64,000 bases of DNA from CAG-791 sp963650385 (GTDB taxonomy: Bacteria; Bacillota; Clostridia; Lachnospirales; Lachnospiraceae): NCBI GenBank assembly GCA_963650385.1, contig CAVJLL010000009.1:1-64000 (forward strand), in the 5' to 3' direction. The notes under the pieces are model-generated. The model had not been told where the DNA came from, did not search any database, and worked only from the letters and a program-made list of their open reading frames with translations. Below are positions 25,746 through 32,005 of this stretch, one piece after another. The position numbers and the translations under genes are program-made. Position 1 is the stretch's first letter. Every line of letters starts with the position of its first letter.

Positions 25746-26004
25746 CCAGCACCTCCGATTTCAACTCGCTGAATTTTTGACGCAACTCGACGATGTAGAC
25801 CCTCTTAATTGGTTCTCCGTCAGAATGAACAGGTATTGGATACACCCACTTCGGATCGGTAGCGTGTTTAATCACACGGTGATTCGTATTTCGGTCTGGA
25901 ATGCAGCCGAAGATCGATGCAACAGCAACTAAATCATTCCACGTTATGTCTACTGGCGGCTTTTCAGCGAAAAATTTTTTCAACAACTTATCCTTTTTCG
26001 ACAC
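25735..26004 (-). CDS. hicA: HicA-family mRNA interferase toxin
   Basis: The 89-residue protein fits HicA: KDKLLKKFFAEKPP, TWNDLVAVASIFGC, the catalytic-His region NHRVIKH (His42 in the usual GSHH position), and PIPVHSDGEPIKRVYIVEL, matching the family pattern of a beta strand, PVH and a Lys-rich helix. It would cleave mRNA after binding through its double-stranded-RNA-binding-like fold. GTG start at 26004 follows AAGGAGGCATAG. Toxin-first order is normal for hicAB. Confidence 0.82.
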   Translation of the reverse strand: MSKKDKLLKKFFAEKPPVDITWNDLVAVASIFGCIPDRNTNHRVIKHATDPKWVYPIPVHSDGEPIKRVYIVELRQKFSELKSEVLDEI

Positions 26005-26024
26005 CTATGCCTCCTTAGCTTAAA

Positions 26025-26044
26025 TAGTATCATATTTGATACTA
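26025..26044. promoter_or_regulatory. Perfect palindrome, candidate operator of hicA-hicB
   Basis: TAGTATCATATTTGATACTA has 8-bp perfect arms around TATT and lies 20 bases upstream of the hicA start, inside the likely promoter. A ribbon-helix-helix antitoxin such as HicB would be expected to bind a symmetric site here. It also overlaps the stop codon of the NYN fragment. Confidence 0.6.
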
Positions 26045-26179
26045 GACGGAACATAAAATTCTGAAACACCCACTCGGCGCTCCAATACCGAACGGGCTAT
26101 CGATCTGCTTCAACAACCGTCTGGAATAGTCAGTACGTTTGCGGTAGAAACCACCATCAACAAGAAATGTCGTTTTCAC
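26042..26179 (-). pseudogene. Truncated NYN-domain (LabA/DUF88-like) nuclease gene
   Basis: A GTG start at 26179, preceded by GCGGAGAAAAA, opens a 45-codon frame beginning VKTTFLVDGGFYRKR and continuing DYSRRLLKQIDSPFG. The LVDGGFYRKR segment is typical of the first strand and loop of NYN/PIN-like RNases, with the first catalytic Asp. Such proteins are usually 200 residues or more, so this is a remnant whose 3' part was lost where the hicAB module begins. It lies directly downstream of a candidate small RNA. Confidence 0.5.
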
Positions 26180-26196
26180 TTTTTCTCCGCATCAAC

Positions 26197-26287
26197 AAAA
26201 AAGCCCTCAGGTATCGACTGCTCCCTTATCCTGGGAAGTCTACCACCTGAGGACTGTTTATACGATCTGCCGCTTCAAATGAAGCGT
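26197..26287 (-). ncRNA. Candidate small RNA with own promoter and terminator
   Basis: On the minus strand a good promoter (26321-26294) is followed at once by a hairpin CGCTTC-ATTT-GAAGCG (26286-26271), a short linker, and an 11-bp stem AGTCCTCAGGT/ACCTGAGGGCT (26255-26245 with 26212-26202) that ends in six T residues. The stem encloses an inner GACT/AGTC plus CCC/GGG hairpin. The predicted transcript is about 91 nt and has no open frame of note. It could be an independent sRNA, a leader attenuator of the NYN gene, or an RNA antitoxin; I do not recognise a known family. Confidence 0.5.
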
Positions 26288-26293
26288 ATGCGT

Positions 26294-26321
26294 ACTATAC
26301 CATTCAGGCGGAATAAATCAA
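26294..26321 (-). promoter_or_regulatory. Promoter of the candidate small RNA
   Basis: TTGATT (26321-26316) and an extended -10, TGGTATAGT (hexamer 26299-26294), are spaced 16 bp on the minus strand. The first hairpin of the RNA begins about seven bases after the -10. Confidence 0.55.
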
Positions 26322-26407
26322 GACAAACTTTTGTTTGGTTAAAAGACACTCTGAATACGGGACTACCAAAAAGCTGGGTATGAAGACGTGCGAATTGCTG
26401 TGTCGAT

Positions 26408-26433
26408 GAAGGGTTGGCTATAGCCAACCCTTC
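26408..26433. terminator. Perfect 26-bp palindrome after the zinc-ribbon gene
   Basis: GAAGGGTTGGCTA joined to TAGCCAACCCTTC forms a 13-bp inverted repeat seven bases past the stop of the minus-strand zinc-ribbon gene. It lacks a T-run, so termination or 3'-end protection is only likely. Bases 26322-26407 show nothing else. Confidence 0.45.
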
Positions 26434-26440
26434 GATAACT

Positions 26441-26908
26441 TTATCTGATTTGCCAGGAATAACCGCAGTTCTGACAAATGCAGGTTTTATTATTCTTGGT
26501 AATGAGCTTCTGCTTCTTCGGAAAGAACATGGCAAAGAACGACGGAATAAAAAACAGAAACCATTTAAGCGGTTTCCACCACCATCCAATGAGTAACCAA
26601 TACAAGCAGCTTCCGTAATCGTTCTTCAGCTTCTGCTCTTGAACGAACGTGACGTTGACGTTTGTGCTTCCACAATGCGGACAGGTAATACCGCTTCTCG
26701 GCTGCATCCTTTCGGCAGGCTTTTTCTCTTGATAATCTTCTCTCGTGAAGCGGACTCTTGCATCGCCCTCTTTTGTGCGATAGATAGCCACGTTATCACC
26801 AACAAGCGGATCGGAATAGTCAAATTCATCGGTGTAGAACTCCAATTCCCTCCCATTGCTTGTTTGCACGATAAATCCGTTGTCGGTTTGCTCAACTATT
26901 CTTGACAT
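26441..26908 (-). CDS. Membrane protein with a zinc ribbon split around a hydrophobic hairpin
   Basis: The 155-residue protein starts with a small beta-rich domain (about 1-60, with VGDNVAIYRTKEGDARVRF), then CPHCG near 75, a long Trp/Phe-rich hydrophobic stretch (about 99-128) able to span the membrane once or twice, and CICQNCGY at the C-terminus. The two Cys pairs could form one zinc ribbon brought together by a membrane hairpin. Function unknown. ATG at 26908 is chosen because AGGAGG lies eight bases upstream; a GTG three codons earlier is possible. Lower GC than the flanks, like the rest of the island. Confidence 0.75.
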   Translation of the reverse strand: MSRIVEQTDNGFIVQTSNGRELEFYTDEFDYSDPLVGDNVAIYRTKEGDARVRFTREDYQEKKPAERMQPRSGITCPHCGSTNVNVTFVQEQKLKNDYGSCLYWLLIGWWWKPLKWFLFFIPSFFAMFFPKKQKLITKNNKTCICQNCGYSWQIR

Positions 26909-26929
26909 AACCTCCACCTCCTCACAGAA

Positions 26930-26958
26930 ACTATACCTATGCGCTGCAATACTGGCAA
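26930..26958 (-). promoter_or_regulatory. Promoter of the zinc-ribbon gene
   Basis: TTGCCA (26958-26953) and TATAGT (26935-26930) are spaced 17 bp on the minus strand, 22 bases from the start codon. Confidence 0.65.
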
Positions 26959-27201
26959 GCGGAAGTTAACGTAACACAGCCTTCATTGAGTTTTATACGT
27001 CAGCCAATCCGGCTGATTGTACAACAGCATGCGAAGAAGCACGCTTCATAGAGAATCCCTGCGAGGAACACATGAGCATCATCCATTCCTGGCCGGGGCT
27101 GCCGGAGAAGGCCCCTCCTTTGCACCTTATCGTAAACTGGCTAGCGCCTGCATAGTAACGAATCAGCATCCCATTAAACGGCAAGTCGATGCGTCAGCAC
27201 A
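26959..27201. other. Intergenic stretch between the island and the MATE gene
   Basis: No convincing gene is seen. A minus-strand open frame of 63 codons (26993-27184) lacks a good ribosome site and recognisable motifs. A 7-bp hairpin GCGTCAG/CTGACGC (27191-27223) overlaps the end of the MATE gene and could take part in its termination. Confidence 0.4.
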
Positions 27202-28572
27202 TCAGTCAGACACCTTCTGACGCTTTTCCCTACGGTTCAGATACAGGAAGAATCCGACATTCAGCACGATGCCGACGGCGGTAGAGACCGGCGCGGACAG
27301 CCCGATTTTCGTCAGATTGGTATCGGGAAGATTGCTCATGTAATAGGCCATCGGGAGGCGCACCAGAAGCGTCTGTACCAGTCCCTGTACCATGACCCAG
27401 AGTGTCTTGTCGCTGCCGTTGAAATAGCCGACCATGCTGAACAGAATTGCGGTAACGATTGCCTCCGGCGCAAAGCCCTTCAGATAGTCGTAGCCGTTCT
27501 GAATGACGGCGGGATCGGTGGTGAAGATGCCGGAGAGAAGATCACCCTTCAGCAGCACCAGCGTAAAGACAGCAACGCCGAAGACAAGCCCCACACCGAT
27601 GCCGGTGAACATGGCTTTCTTGGCTCTTTTCGGGTTGCCGGCTCCGATGTTCTGGGACACGAAGGAAGCCATGGACTGCATCAGCGAGCTGGGAATCAGC
27701 ATGGCGAAATTAACAATCTTGCAGGCTACGCCGTAGCCGGAGGATGCCTCCAGACCGAGCCGGTTGATGAAAGCACAAAGAGCAAGGAAGGACAGCTGCG
27801 TCAGGAATTCCTGCAGTGCCAGGGGAAGCCCGATGGCAAGGAATCTGCGGCACTCGGAATTCAGGCGCAGATCCTTTCTGCCGATGGTGAAGGGAAGATC
27901 CTTCTTCAAGAGGATAACCAGTGCACATACAACGCTGACGGCCTGCGCAAACACTGTCGCAATTGCAGCACCGGCAGCGTCCATATGGAAACCGGCAACC
28001 AGCAGAAGGTCACCGAAAATATTGCAGATGCAGGCGACCAGTACGAACAGGAGCGGTGATTTGCTGTCGCCGAGACCGCGGAAAATGGCGGACAGAAGGT
28101 TGTAGGCCACAATGAAGAAAATGCCGCACCCGCAGATGCGGACATAGCTGGCGGTCTGTGCAACGGCTTCCGACGGCGCCTGCATCAGGACGGAGATGGG
28201 TCTTGCCCAGAGCACCATTACAACGAACAGCACAAGGGACAGGATCAGGAAAACAGCGGCCGCCCCGCCAATGACGGAGCCGATGTGATCGTGCCGCTTT
28301 TCCCCGAGATACCGTGCAATCAGGACGGTGACGCCCATGGCCAGCTGCGTTACCACGAAGGTCACAAGGTTCATGACCTGGCTGCCGGTGGACACGGCAG
28401 AGAGCCCGGAGGTGGTGCCGAAGCGTCCGACCACCAGAAGGTCTACGGCACCGTAGGCGGCCTGCAGGGCAAGGGCTCCCAGAACAGGGAGCATGAACAG
28501 AACCAGTTTCTTAAGAATACTGCCCTGTGTGAAATCGGATTTATCATTTACGGAACTCTTTGCTGCACTCAT
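27202..28572 (-). CDS. MATE-family multidrug efflux transporter
   Basis: The 456-residue protein has 12 membrane segments in two homologous halves. The N-terminal half has SILKKLVLFMLPVLGALALQAAYGAVDLLVVGRFG and TQLAMGVTVLIARYLGE; a RGLGDSKSPL motif follows helix 5, and the C-terminal half starts LPLALQEFLTQLSFLAL. Such pumps expel cationic drugs using a Na+ or H+ gradient. It overlaps the marR gene by 29 bp and is therefore in one transcript with its likely regulator. Confidence 0.92.
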   Translation of the reverse strand: MSAAKSSVNDKSDFTQGSILKKLVLFMLPVLGALALQAAYGAVDLLVVGRFGTTSGLSAVSTGSQVMNLVTFVVTQLAMGVTVLIARYLGEKRHDHIGSVIGGAAAVFLILSLVLFVVMVLWARPISVLMQAPSEAVAQTASYVRICGCGIFFIVAYNLLSAIFRGLGDSKSPLLFVLVACICNIFGDLLLVAGFHMDAAGAAIATVFAQAVSVVCALVILLKKDLPFTIGRKDLRLNSECRRFLAIGLPLALQEFLTQLSFLALCAFINRLGLEASSGYGVACKIVNFAMLIPSSLMQSMASFVSQNIGAGNPKRAKKAMFTGIGVGLVFGVAVFTLVLLKGDLLSGIFTTDPAVIQNGYDYLKGFAPEAIVTAILFSMVGYFNGSDKTLWVMVQGLVQTLLVRLPMAYYMSNLPDTNLTKIGLSAPVSTAVGIVLNVGFFLYLNRREKRQKVSD

Positions 28573-29020
28573 CGCTTAGTAAATTCCTCCTTTCGGTCAT
28601 AATCCTGTGAAATGCGGTCATGGTGCGGATCATGCACAGGGCATCCTCCTCTGAAATCTCTTCCATGTAAGGCTTCAGAAGGGAGAAAACCTGTGTGTTG
28701 TAGGTCTGTGACAGCTCCCGGCCCTTCGGCGTTACGGACAGAACGGTGATGCGCCCGTCTTCCGGGGAGCCGGTTTTGCTCAGAAGGCCGGCGGCCTCCA
28801 TTTCCTTGATCGTGCGTGTGACGCCGGGGCGGGGAAGCCCCAGTGCATCGCTGATGTCCGATACCTTTACCGATGTGCCGCCTTGCTGAAGCCTCTCAAT
28901 GGTATCCAGATACTGGATATAAGAGGAAGCGATTCCCTCCGGAAGATCCGGAAGAAGCTCACGTGCACGCTTGGCCAGGTAGCAGGCATCCATCATCTGC
29001 TTGAGTAAGTCGATGGTCAT
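28544..29020 (-). CDS. MarR-family transcriptional regulator
   Basis: The 158-residue winged-helix protein has the recognition region VSDISDALGLPRPGVTRTIKEMEAAGLLSK and the wing DGRITVLSVTPKGREL, both typical of MarR. ATG 29020 follows AGGAGAAACG; a TTG eight codons upstream is unlikely. It probably represses its own operon with the MATE pump, using the inverted repeat at 29047-29067, and is relieved by a small ligand. Confidence 0.92.
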   Translation of the reverse strand: MTIDLLKQMMDACYLAKRARELLPDLPEGIASSYIQYLDTIERLQQGGTSVKVSDISDALGLPRPGVTRTIKEMEAAGLLSKTGSPEDGRITVLSVTPKGRELSQTYNTQVFSLLKPYMEEISEEDALCMIRTMTAFHRIMTERRNLLSDECSKEFRK

Positions 29021-29046
29021 CTGCGTTTCTCCTATGGTTATCAAAG

Positions 29047-29067
29047 ATAATTACCGACGATAATTAT
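29047..29067. promoter_or_regulatory. Inverted repeat, candidate MarR operator
   Basis: ATAATTA and TAATTAT are perfect 7-bp arms separated by CCGACGA, 27 bases upstream of the marR start. Size and symmetry fit a MarR dimer site. Confidence 0.6.
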
Positions 29068-29109
29068 AGGCGTGTCATCCGGAATTTCAAGAGAAAATGG
29101 GCGGCCAAA

Positions 29110-29163
29110 ACCACATTTTTTCCAGAATTCGTACACACTTTGAACACATATGGACGATATACT
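29110..29163 (+). promoter_or_regulatory. htrA promoter with 11-bp-phased NNCACA repeats
   Basis: ACCACA (29110), TACACA (29132) and AACACA (29143) fall on an 11-bp register, and TATACT (29158-29163) follows. The last repeat to -10 distance is the same as upstream of the adenylation gene (31631 to 31646). Phased direct repeats of this type are how OmpR/PhoB-class response regulators bind. No good -35 is present, consistent with activation. Confidence 0.5.
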
Positions 29164-29186
29164 CGTAAGTGTTTTAAGGGAAGGAT

Positions 29187-29229
29187 AGCTGCGAAGCAGC
29201 GATTGAATGAATGGACTTGGAATAGTTAC
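29187..29229. repeat. Dispersed repeat family 1 in the htrA leader
   Basis: AGCTGCGAAGCAGCGATT plus GGAATAGTTAC aligns along its length with the copy before carA at 59407-59450 (AGCTGCGCAGCAGCGATT ... CGCAGTTAC). It forms AGCTGCGAAGCAGC-type stems in the 5' untranslated region. Confidence 0.5.
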
Positions 29230-29252
29230 GATTTATAAAGGAGGTATCTGAT

Positions 29253-30926
29253 ATGTCGGATGAATATACTAATGAGAACATGAATGCCGGAGCAAATAAT
29301 ACCTCTGGCACAGCCGGGCAGACCGGAAACGGAAGCTACAGCTACAGTACAGGCAATAATAACAGCGGTGAAGGCTATCACAGCGCATATTCCACCGGTT
29401 ATCAGTCAAACGGCGGCGGATATGCCGGCGGCACCGGAAACGGACACGGCGGCAAAAAGCACGGCGGAGGCGGCAAGATTGCTCTTGCAGTGATCGTTGC
29501 AGCGGCTGTCGGACTGGCCGGAGGGTACGGCGCTGCGCAGACCACGCGCCAGTCTCAGAGCGCGTCGACAGAAGAGTCGGAGGAAGAAAGCACTAAGGCA
29601 GAGGAGACGACGCAGGAGGCAGCGGCAGACACCAGCGAGGAAACGAGCGAGGCGAGCGGCGAGAGCTCAACCGGCGATTCCTTGAAGACTTCAAAGAGTA
29701 CGGCAGTGGTGACGGATGTGACCCAGGTCGTAGAGGACGTGATGCCTTCCGTTGTTTCGGTGTACAACAACTTCACCCAGACAACGCAGGACTTCTTCGG
29801 ACAGACCTACGCGCAGGAGGGAACCTCCACAGGAACCGGATTCATCATTGCAGAGGATGAGGACAACGACGAGCTTCTGATCGCCACCAACAATCACGTG
29901 GTAGACGGAGCGGACAGCCTGGAGGTGCAGTTCATCGATGAGAGCACTGCAGAGGCGAACATCAAGGGAACCGATTCCAGCAATGATCTGGCAGTCATTG
30001 CGGTGAAGCTCAGCGATATTGACAGCGATACGCTGAGCCAGATCGAGGTTGCAACGCTCGGCAGCTCGGATGATCTTAAGATCGGCGAGCCGGTGGTTGC
30101 CATCGGAAATGCTCTTGGCTACGGACAGTCGGTTACAACCGGTGTTGTCAGTGCACTGAACCGCGAGATGACAGTGGAGTCGGTTACCGGTACCTTTATT
30201 CAGACCGATGCAGCCATCAACCCCGGCAATTCGGGCGGACCGCTGGTGGATCTGAACGGCAACGTCATCGGCATTAACTCCAGTAAGATCGGCGGAGATA
30301 CGGTAGACAGCATGGGCTTTGCCATTCCGATCAGCCGCGCCGTGCCGATCATCCAGGATCTGATGAATCAGAAGACCAAGACAACGGTTGATGAGGACAA
30401 GAGAGGGTATCTGGGCATCAGCGGCGTCAGCGTTACTAGCCAGGTGGCGAGTGCATACAGCATGCCGGAAGGCGTGTACGTTGCACAGATCATCGAGGGC
30501 GGCGCAGCAGAGAGCTCCGATATGCAGAAGGGTGATATCATCACTGCACTGGAGGGCAGCACGGTAACCGATATGGAAGAGCTCCAGAAACAGCTTTCCT
30601 ATTATGAGTCCGGTGAAACCGTGACCATTACGGTGCAGCGCGCAGACGGCTCCGGCGAGTATTCGGAGAAGAAGATCGACGTGACGCTCGGCGACAAGTC
30701 GACACTGAGCAGCTACGAGGAAAGCCAGAAGCAGCAGAAGAGCAGCGGCAGACACTCCTACGGCTACAGCAACGGCAGCAAGTCCGAGGATTCCGGGGAT
30801 GCAGAGCAGAGCGAGGAGGGCAGCAAGGACAGCGCGGAGGCAAGCACAGAGCAGGGTTCTGACAGCCAGGAATCCGGCAGCCAGTACTACTCCTTCCCCT
30901 TCGGGGATCTGTTCGGCAGGAACTGA
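29253..30926 (+). CDS. htrA: HtrA/DegP-like membrane-anchored serine protease
   Basis: The 557-residue protein has a Gly/Asn/Ser-rich cytoplasmic N-terminus (1-70), one membrane helix (about 74-95), an acidic Ser/Thr/Glu linker, a trypsin-like domain with the triad His215 (NNHVV), Asp245 (SNDLAV) and Ser327 (GNSGGP), one PDZ domain (about 385-475) and a disordered Ser/Gln/Glu-rich tail. It degrades or refolds misfolded proteins outside the membrane under envelope stress. Start is preceded by AAGGAGGTATCTG. Phased repeats in its promoter suggest two-component control. Confidence 0.95.
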   Translation: MSDEYTNENMNAGANNTSGTAGQTGNGSYSYSTGNNNSGEGYHSAYSTGYQSNGGGYAGGTGNGHGGKKHGGGGKIALAVIVAAAVGLAGGYGAAQTTRQSQSASTEESEEESTKAEETTQEAAADTSEETSEASGESSTGDSLKTSKSTAVVTDVTQVVEDVMPSVVSVYNNFTQTTQDFFGQTYAQEGTSTGTGFIIAEDEDNDELLIATNNHVVDGADSLEVQFIDESTAEANIKGTDSSNDLAVIAVKLSDIDSDTLSQIEVATLGSSDDLKIGEPVVAIGNALGYGQSVTTGVVSALNREMTVESVTGTFIQTDAAINPGNSGGPLVDLNGNVIGINSSKIGGDTVDSMGFAIPISRAVPIIQDLMNQKTKTTVDEDKRGYLGISGVSVTSQVASAYSMPEGVYVAQIIEGGAAESSDMQKGDIITALEGSTVTDMEELQKQLSYYESGETVTITVQRADGSGEYSEKKIDVTLGDKSTLSSYEESQKQQKSSGRHSYGYSNGSKSEDSGDAEQSEEGSKDSAEASTEQGSDSQESGSQYYSFPFGDLFGRN

Positions 30927-30962
30927 TGCGGCAGCGGTTTTGCAAAAGAGTTCTTAAAAGAG

Positions 30963-30998
30963 AAAAAGAGAGAACGGAGGAATCCGTTCTCTCTTTTT
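30963..30998. terminator. Bidirectional terminator between htrA and the acetyltransferase gene
   Basis: AAAAAGAGAGAACGGA pairs with TCCGTTCTCTCTTTTT around GGAA (16 bp including the A/T flanks). A-run and T-run on both sides let it end both convergent genes. Confidence 0.92.
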
Positions 30999-31009
30999 CT
31001 TGCTTCTTC

Positions 31010-31528
31010 TTATATTTCTCTTGCGGGAACGCCGACAAGATGCGCGCCCCTGGTAAGGCAGCTGTGGTTGACGACAGCATTGGCGCCGACCATGATGTCA
31101 TCCGCCAGCTCAATGTCGCCGAACACCTTGGCGCCGGGGCCCAGATACACGTTGCTGCCGATTCTGGGCGGCCGTCCGCCGTTTGCGCCGACGCAGACCC
31201 CCGGATGGATGCGTGCGCCGGGACCGATGGAGCTTCCTGCGTTGATGATCACCGGTCCCAGGTGAGCGATGGAAAAGCCCTCGCCCAGAACATTCATGGG
31301 AATGGATAAGGCATACCGGGTCTGAATCCGCAGGAGGCGAAAGAGCCGAAAGTGCCGGTTCCAGGCACGTGTGTTGAAGGCATATTCCGCCAGCCGCAGA
31401 GCGCGGGCATGGCAGTACAGAATTTTATTCTCTGTAAGATAAAACGGAAGCCGGTAATACCAGCGGTATTCATATACCTTCGCCTCCAGCGCCAATACGC
31501 GCTGCAGCTCCTCTTTGGTTGTGATCAT
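31010..31528 (-). CDS. Serine acetyltransferase-like hexapeptide-repeat protein
   Basis: The 172-residue protein has a short helical N-terminus and a left-handed beta-helix of hexapeptide repeats (GPGARIHPGVCVGANGG, IGSNVYLGPGAKVFGDIELADDIMVGANAVV). The motif SIAHLGPVIIN supplies the catalytic His of CysE-like acetyltransferases, and it ends GVPAREI. It is shorter than classical CysE (about 260) and resembles short forms found with surface-sugar genes, so the acceptor may be a sugar rather than serine. It is transcribed alone, converging on htrA. Confidence 0.8.
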   Translation of the reverse strand: MITTKEELQRVLALEAKVYEYRWYYRLPFYLTENKILYCHARALRLAEYAFNTRAWNRHFRLFRLLRIQTRYALSIPMNVLGEGFSIAHLGPVIINAGSSIGPGARIHPGVCVGANGGRPPRIGSNVYLGPGAKVFGDIELADDIMVGANAVVNHSCLTRGAHLVGVPAREI

Positions 31529-32005
31529 TGCAGTGACTCCTTTTTAGTTACCATTACCTCAACAATCATATGATAACAAAAACCTCTTCACAAATCCCTC
31601 ACAGAATCCCCATAGTTCAAACACAGTTTGTTCACAGGTGCCCGGTATGATAAGAAACATCAGATGAAGCAAAGAGCATCTGATGACACACACAACGCTT
31701 TTTCTTTTTCATAACGGGCTGCAGCCTTGTTGCAGCCCCTCCCCCAACAAAACGTGCCGCTTGAAGTCATCACTCCCTCCCTCATACGTGTCGGGCGGCC
31801 TTTCCGATATCAGCATCTGTTCTGCACTGCGCAGGGCAGGTGCTTTCGTTTGCCCTTTTTTGCGGGGGATGTTCACCCACGCGGCAATGTTGTACACTGA
31901 GCAGGACGAATAGTGAAGGAGAACGCTGATTCCGGTGTTTCCCGCGGCGGATCTGCGCTGCACAGCAGACATAAAAACGGGATCCGTCAGCAGCAGGAGG
32001 AAGAT
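31529..32005. other. Intergenic region upstream of the adenylation operon
   Basis: No gene is supported in these 477 bases. Contents: the phased repeats and -10 (31587-31651), a 9-bp inverted repeat CATCAGATG/CATCTGATG with 10-base loop (31658-31685), a T-rich patch, and a hairpin GGGCTGCA/TGCAGCCC near 31717-31739 without a T-run. If the promoter is at 31646, the leader is about 350 bases long, long enough for RNA-level control. No T-box or known riboswitch motif was found. Confidence 0.5.
31587..31651 (+). promoter_or_regulatory. Promoter region with four NNCACA repeats in 11-bp phase
   Basis: TTCACA (31587), CTCACA (31598), AACACA (31620) and TTCACA (31631) all fall on one 11-bp register, with one position (31609) skipped; TATGAT (31646-31651) follows. 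The 30-base stretch from CACAGTTTGTTCACA to the -10 aligns without gaps to 29134-29163 before htrA. Confidence 0.5.

Noticed and set aside
24722..26960. Integrative element with attachment sites at tRNA-Pro
   Set aside because: The AT-rich island starts at the tRNA, but no integrase and no second copy of the tRNA 3' end (GGTTCGAATCCTGTCG) is present on the far side.
26993..27184. 63-codon minus-strand frame between the island and the MATE gene
   Set aside because: No ribosome site, no recognisable motif and ordinary length by chance for this GC content.
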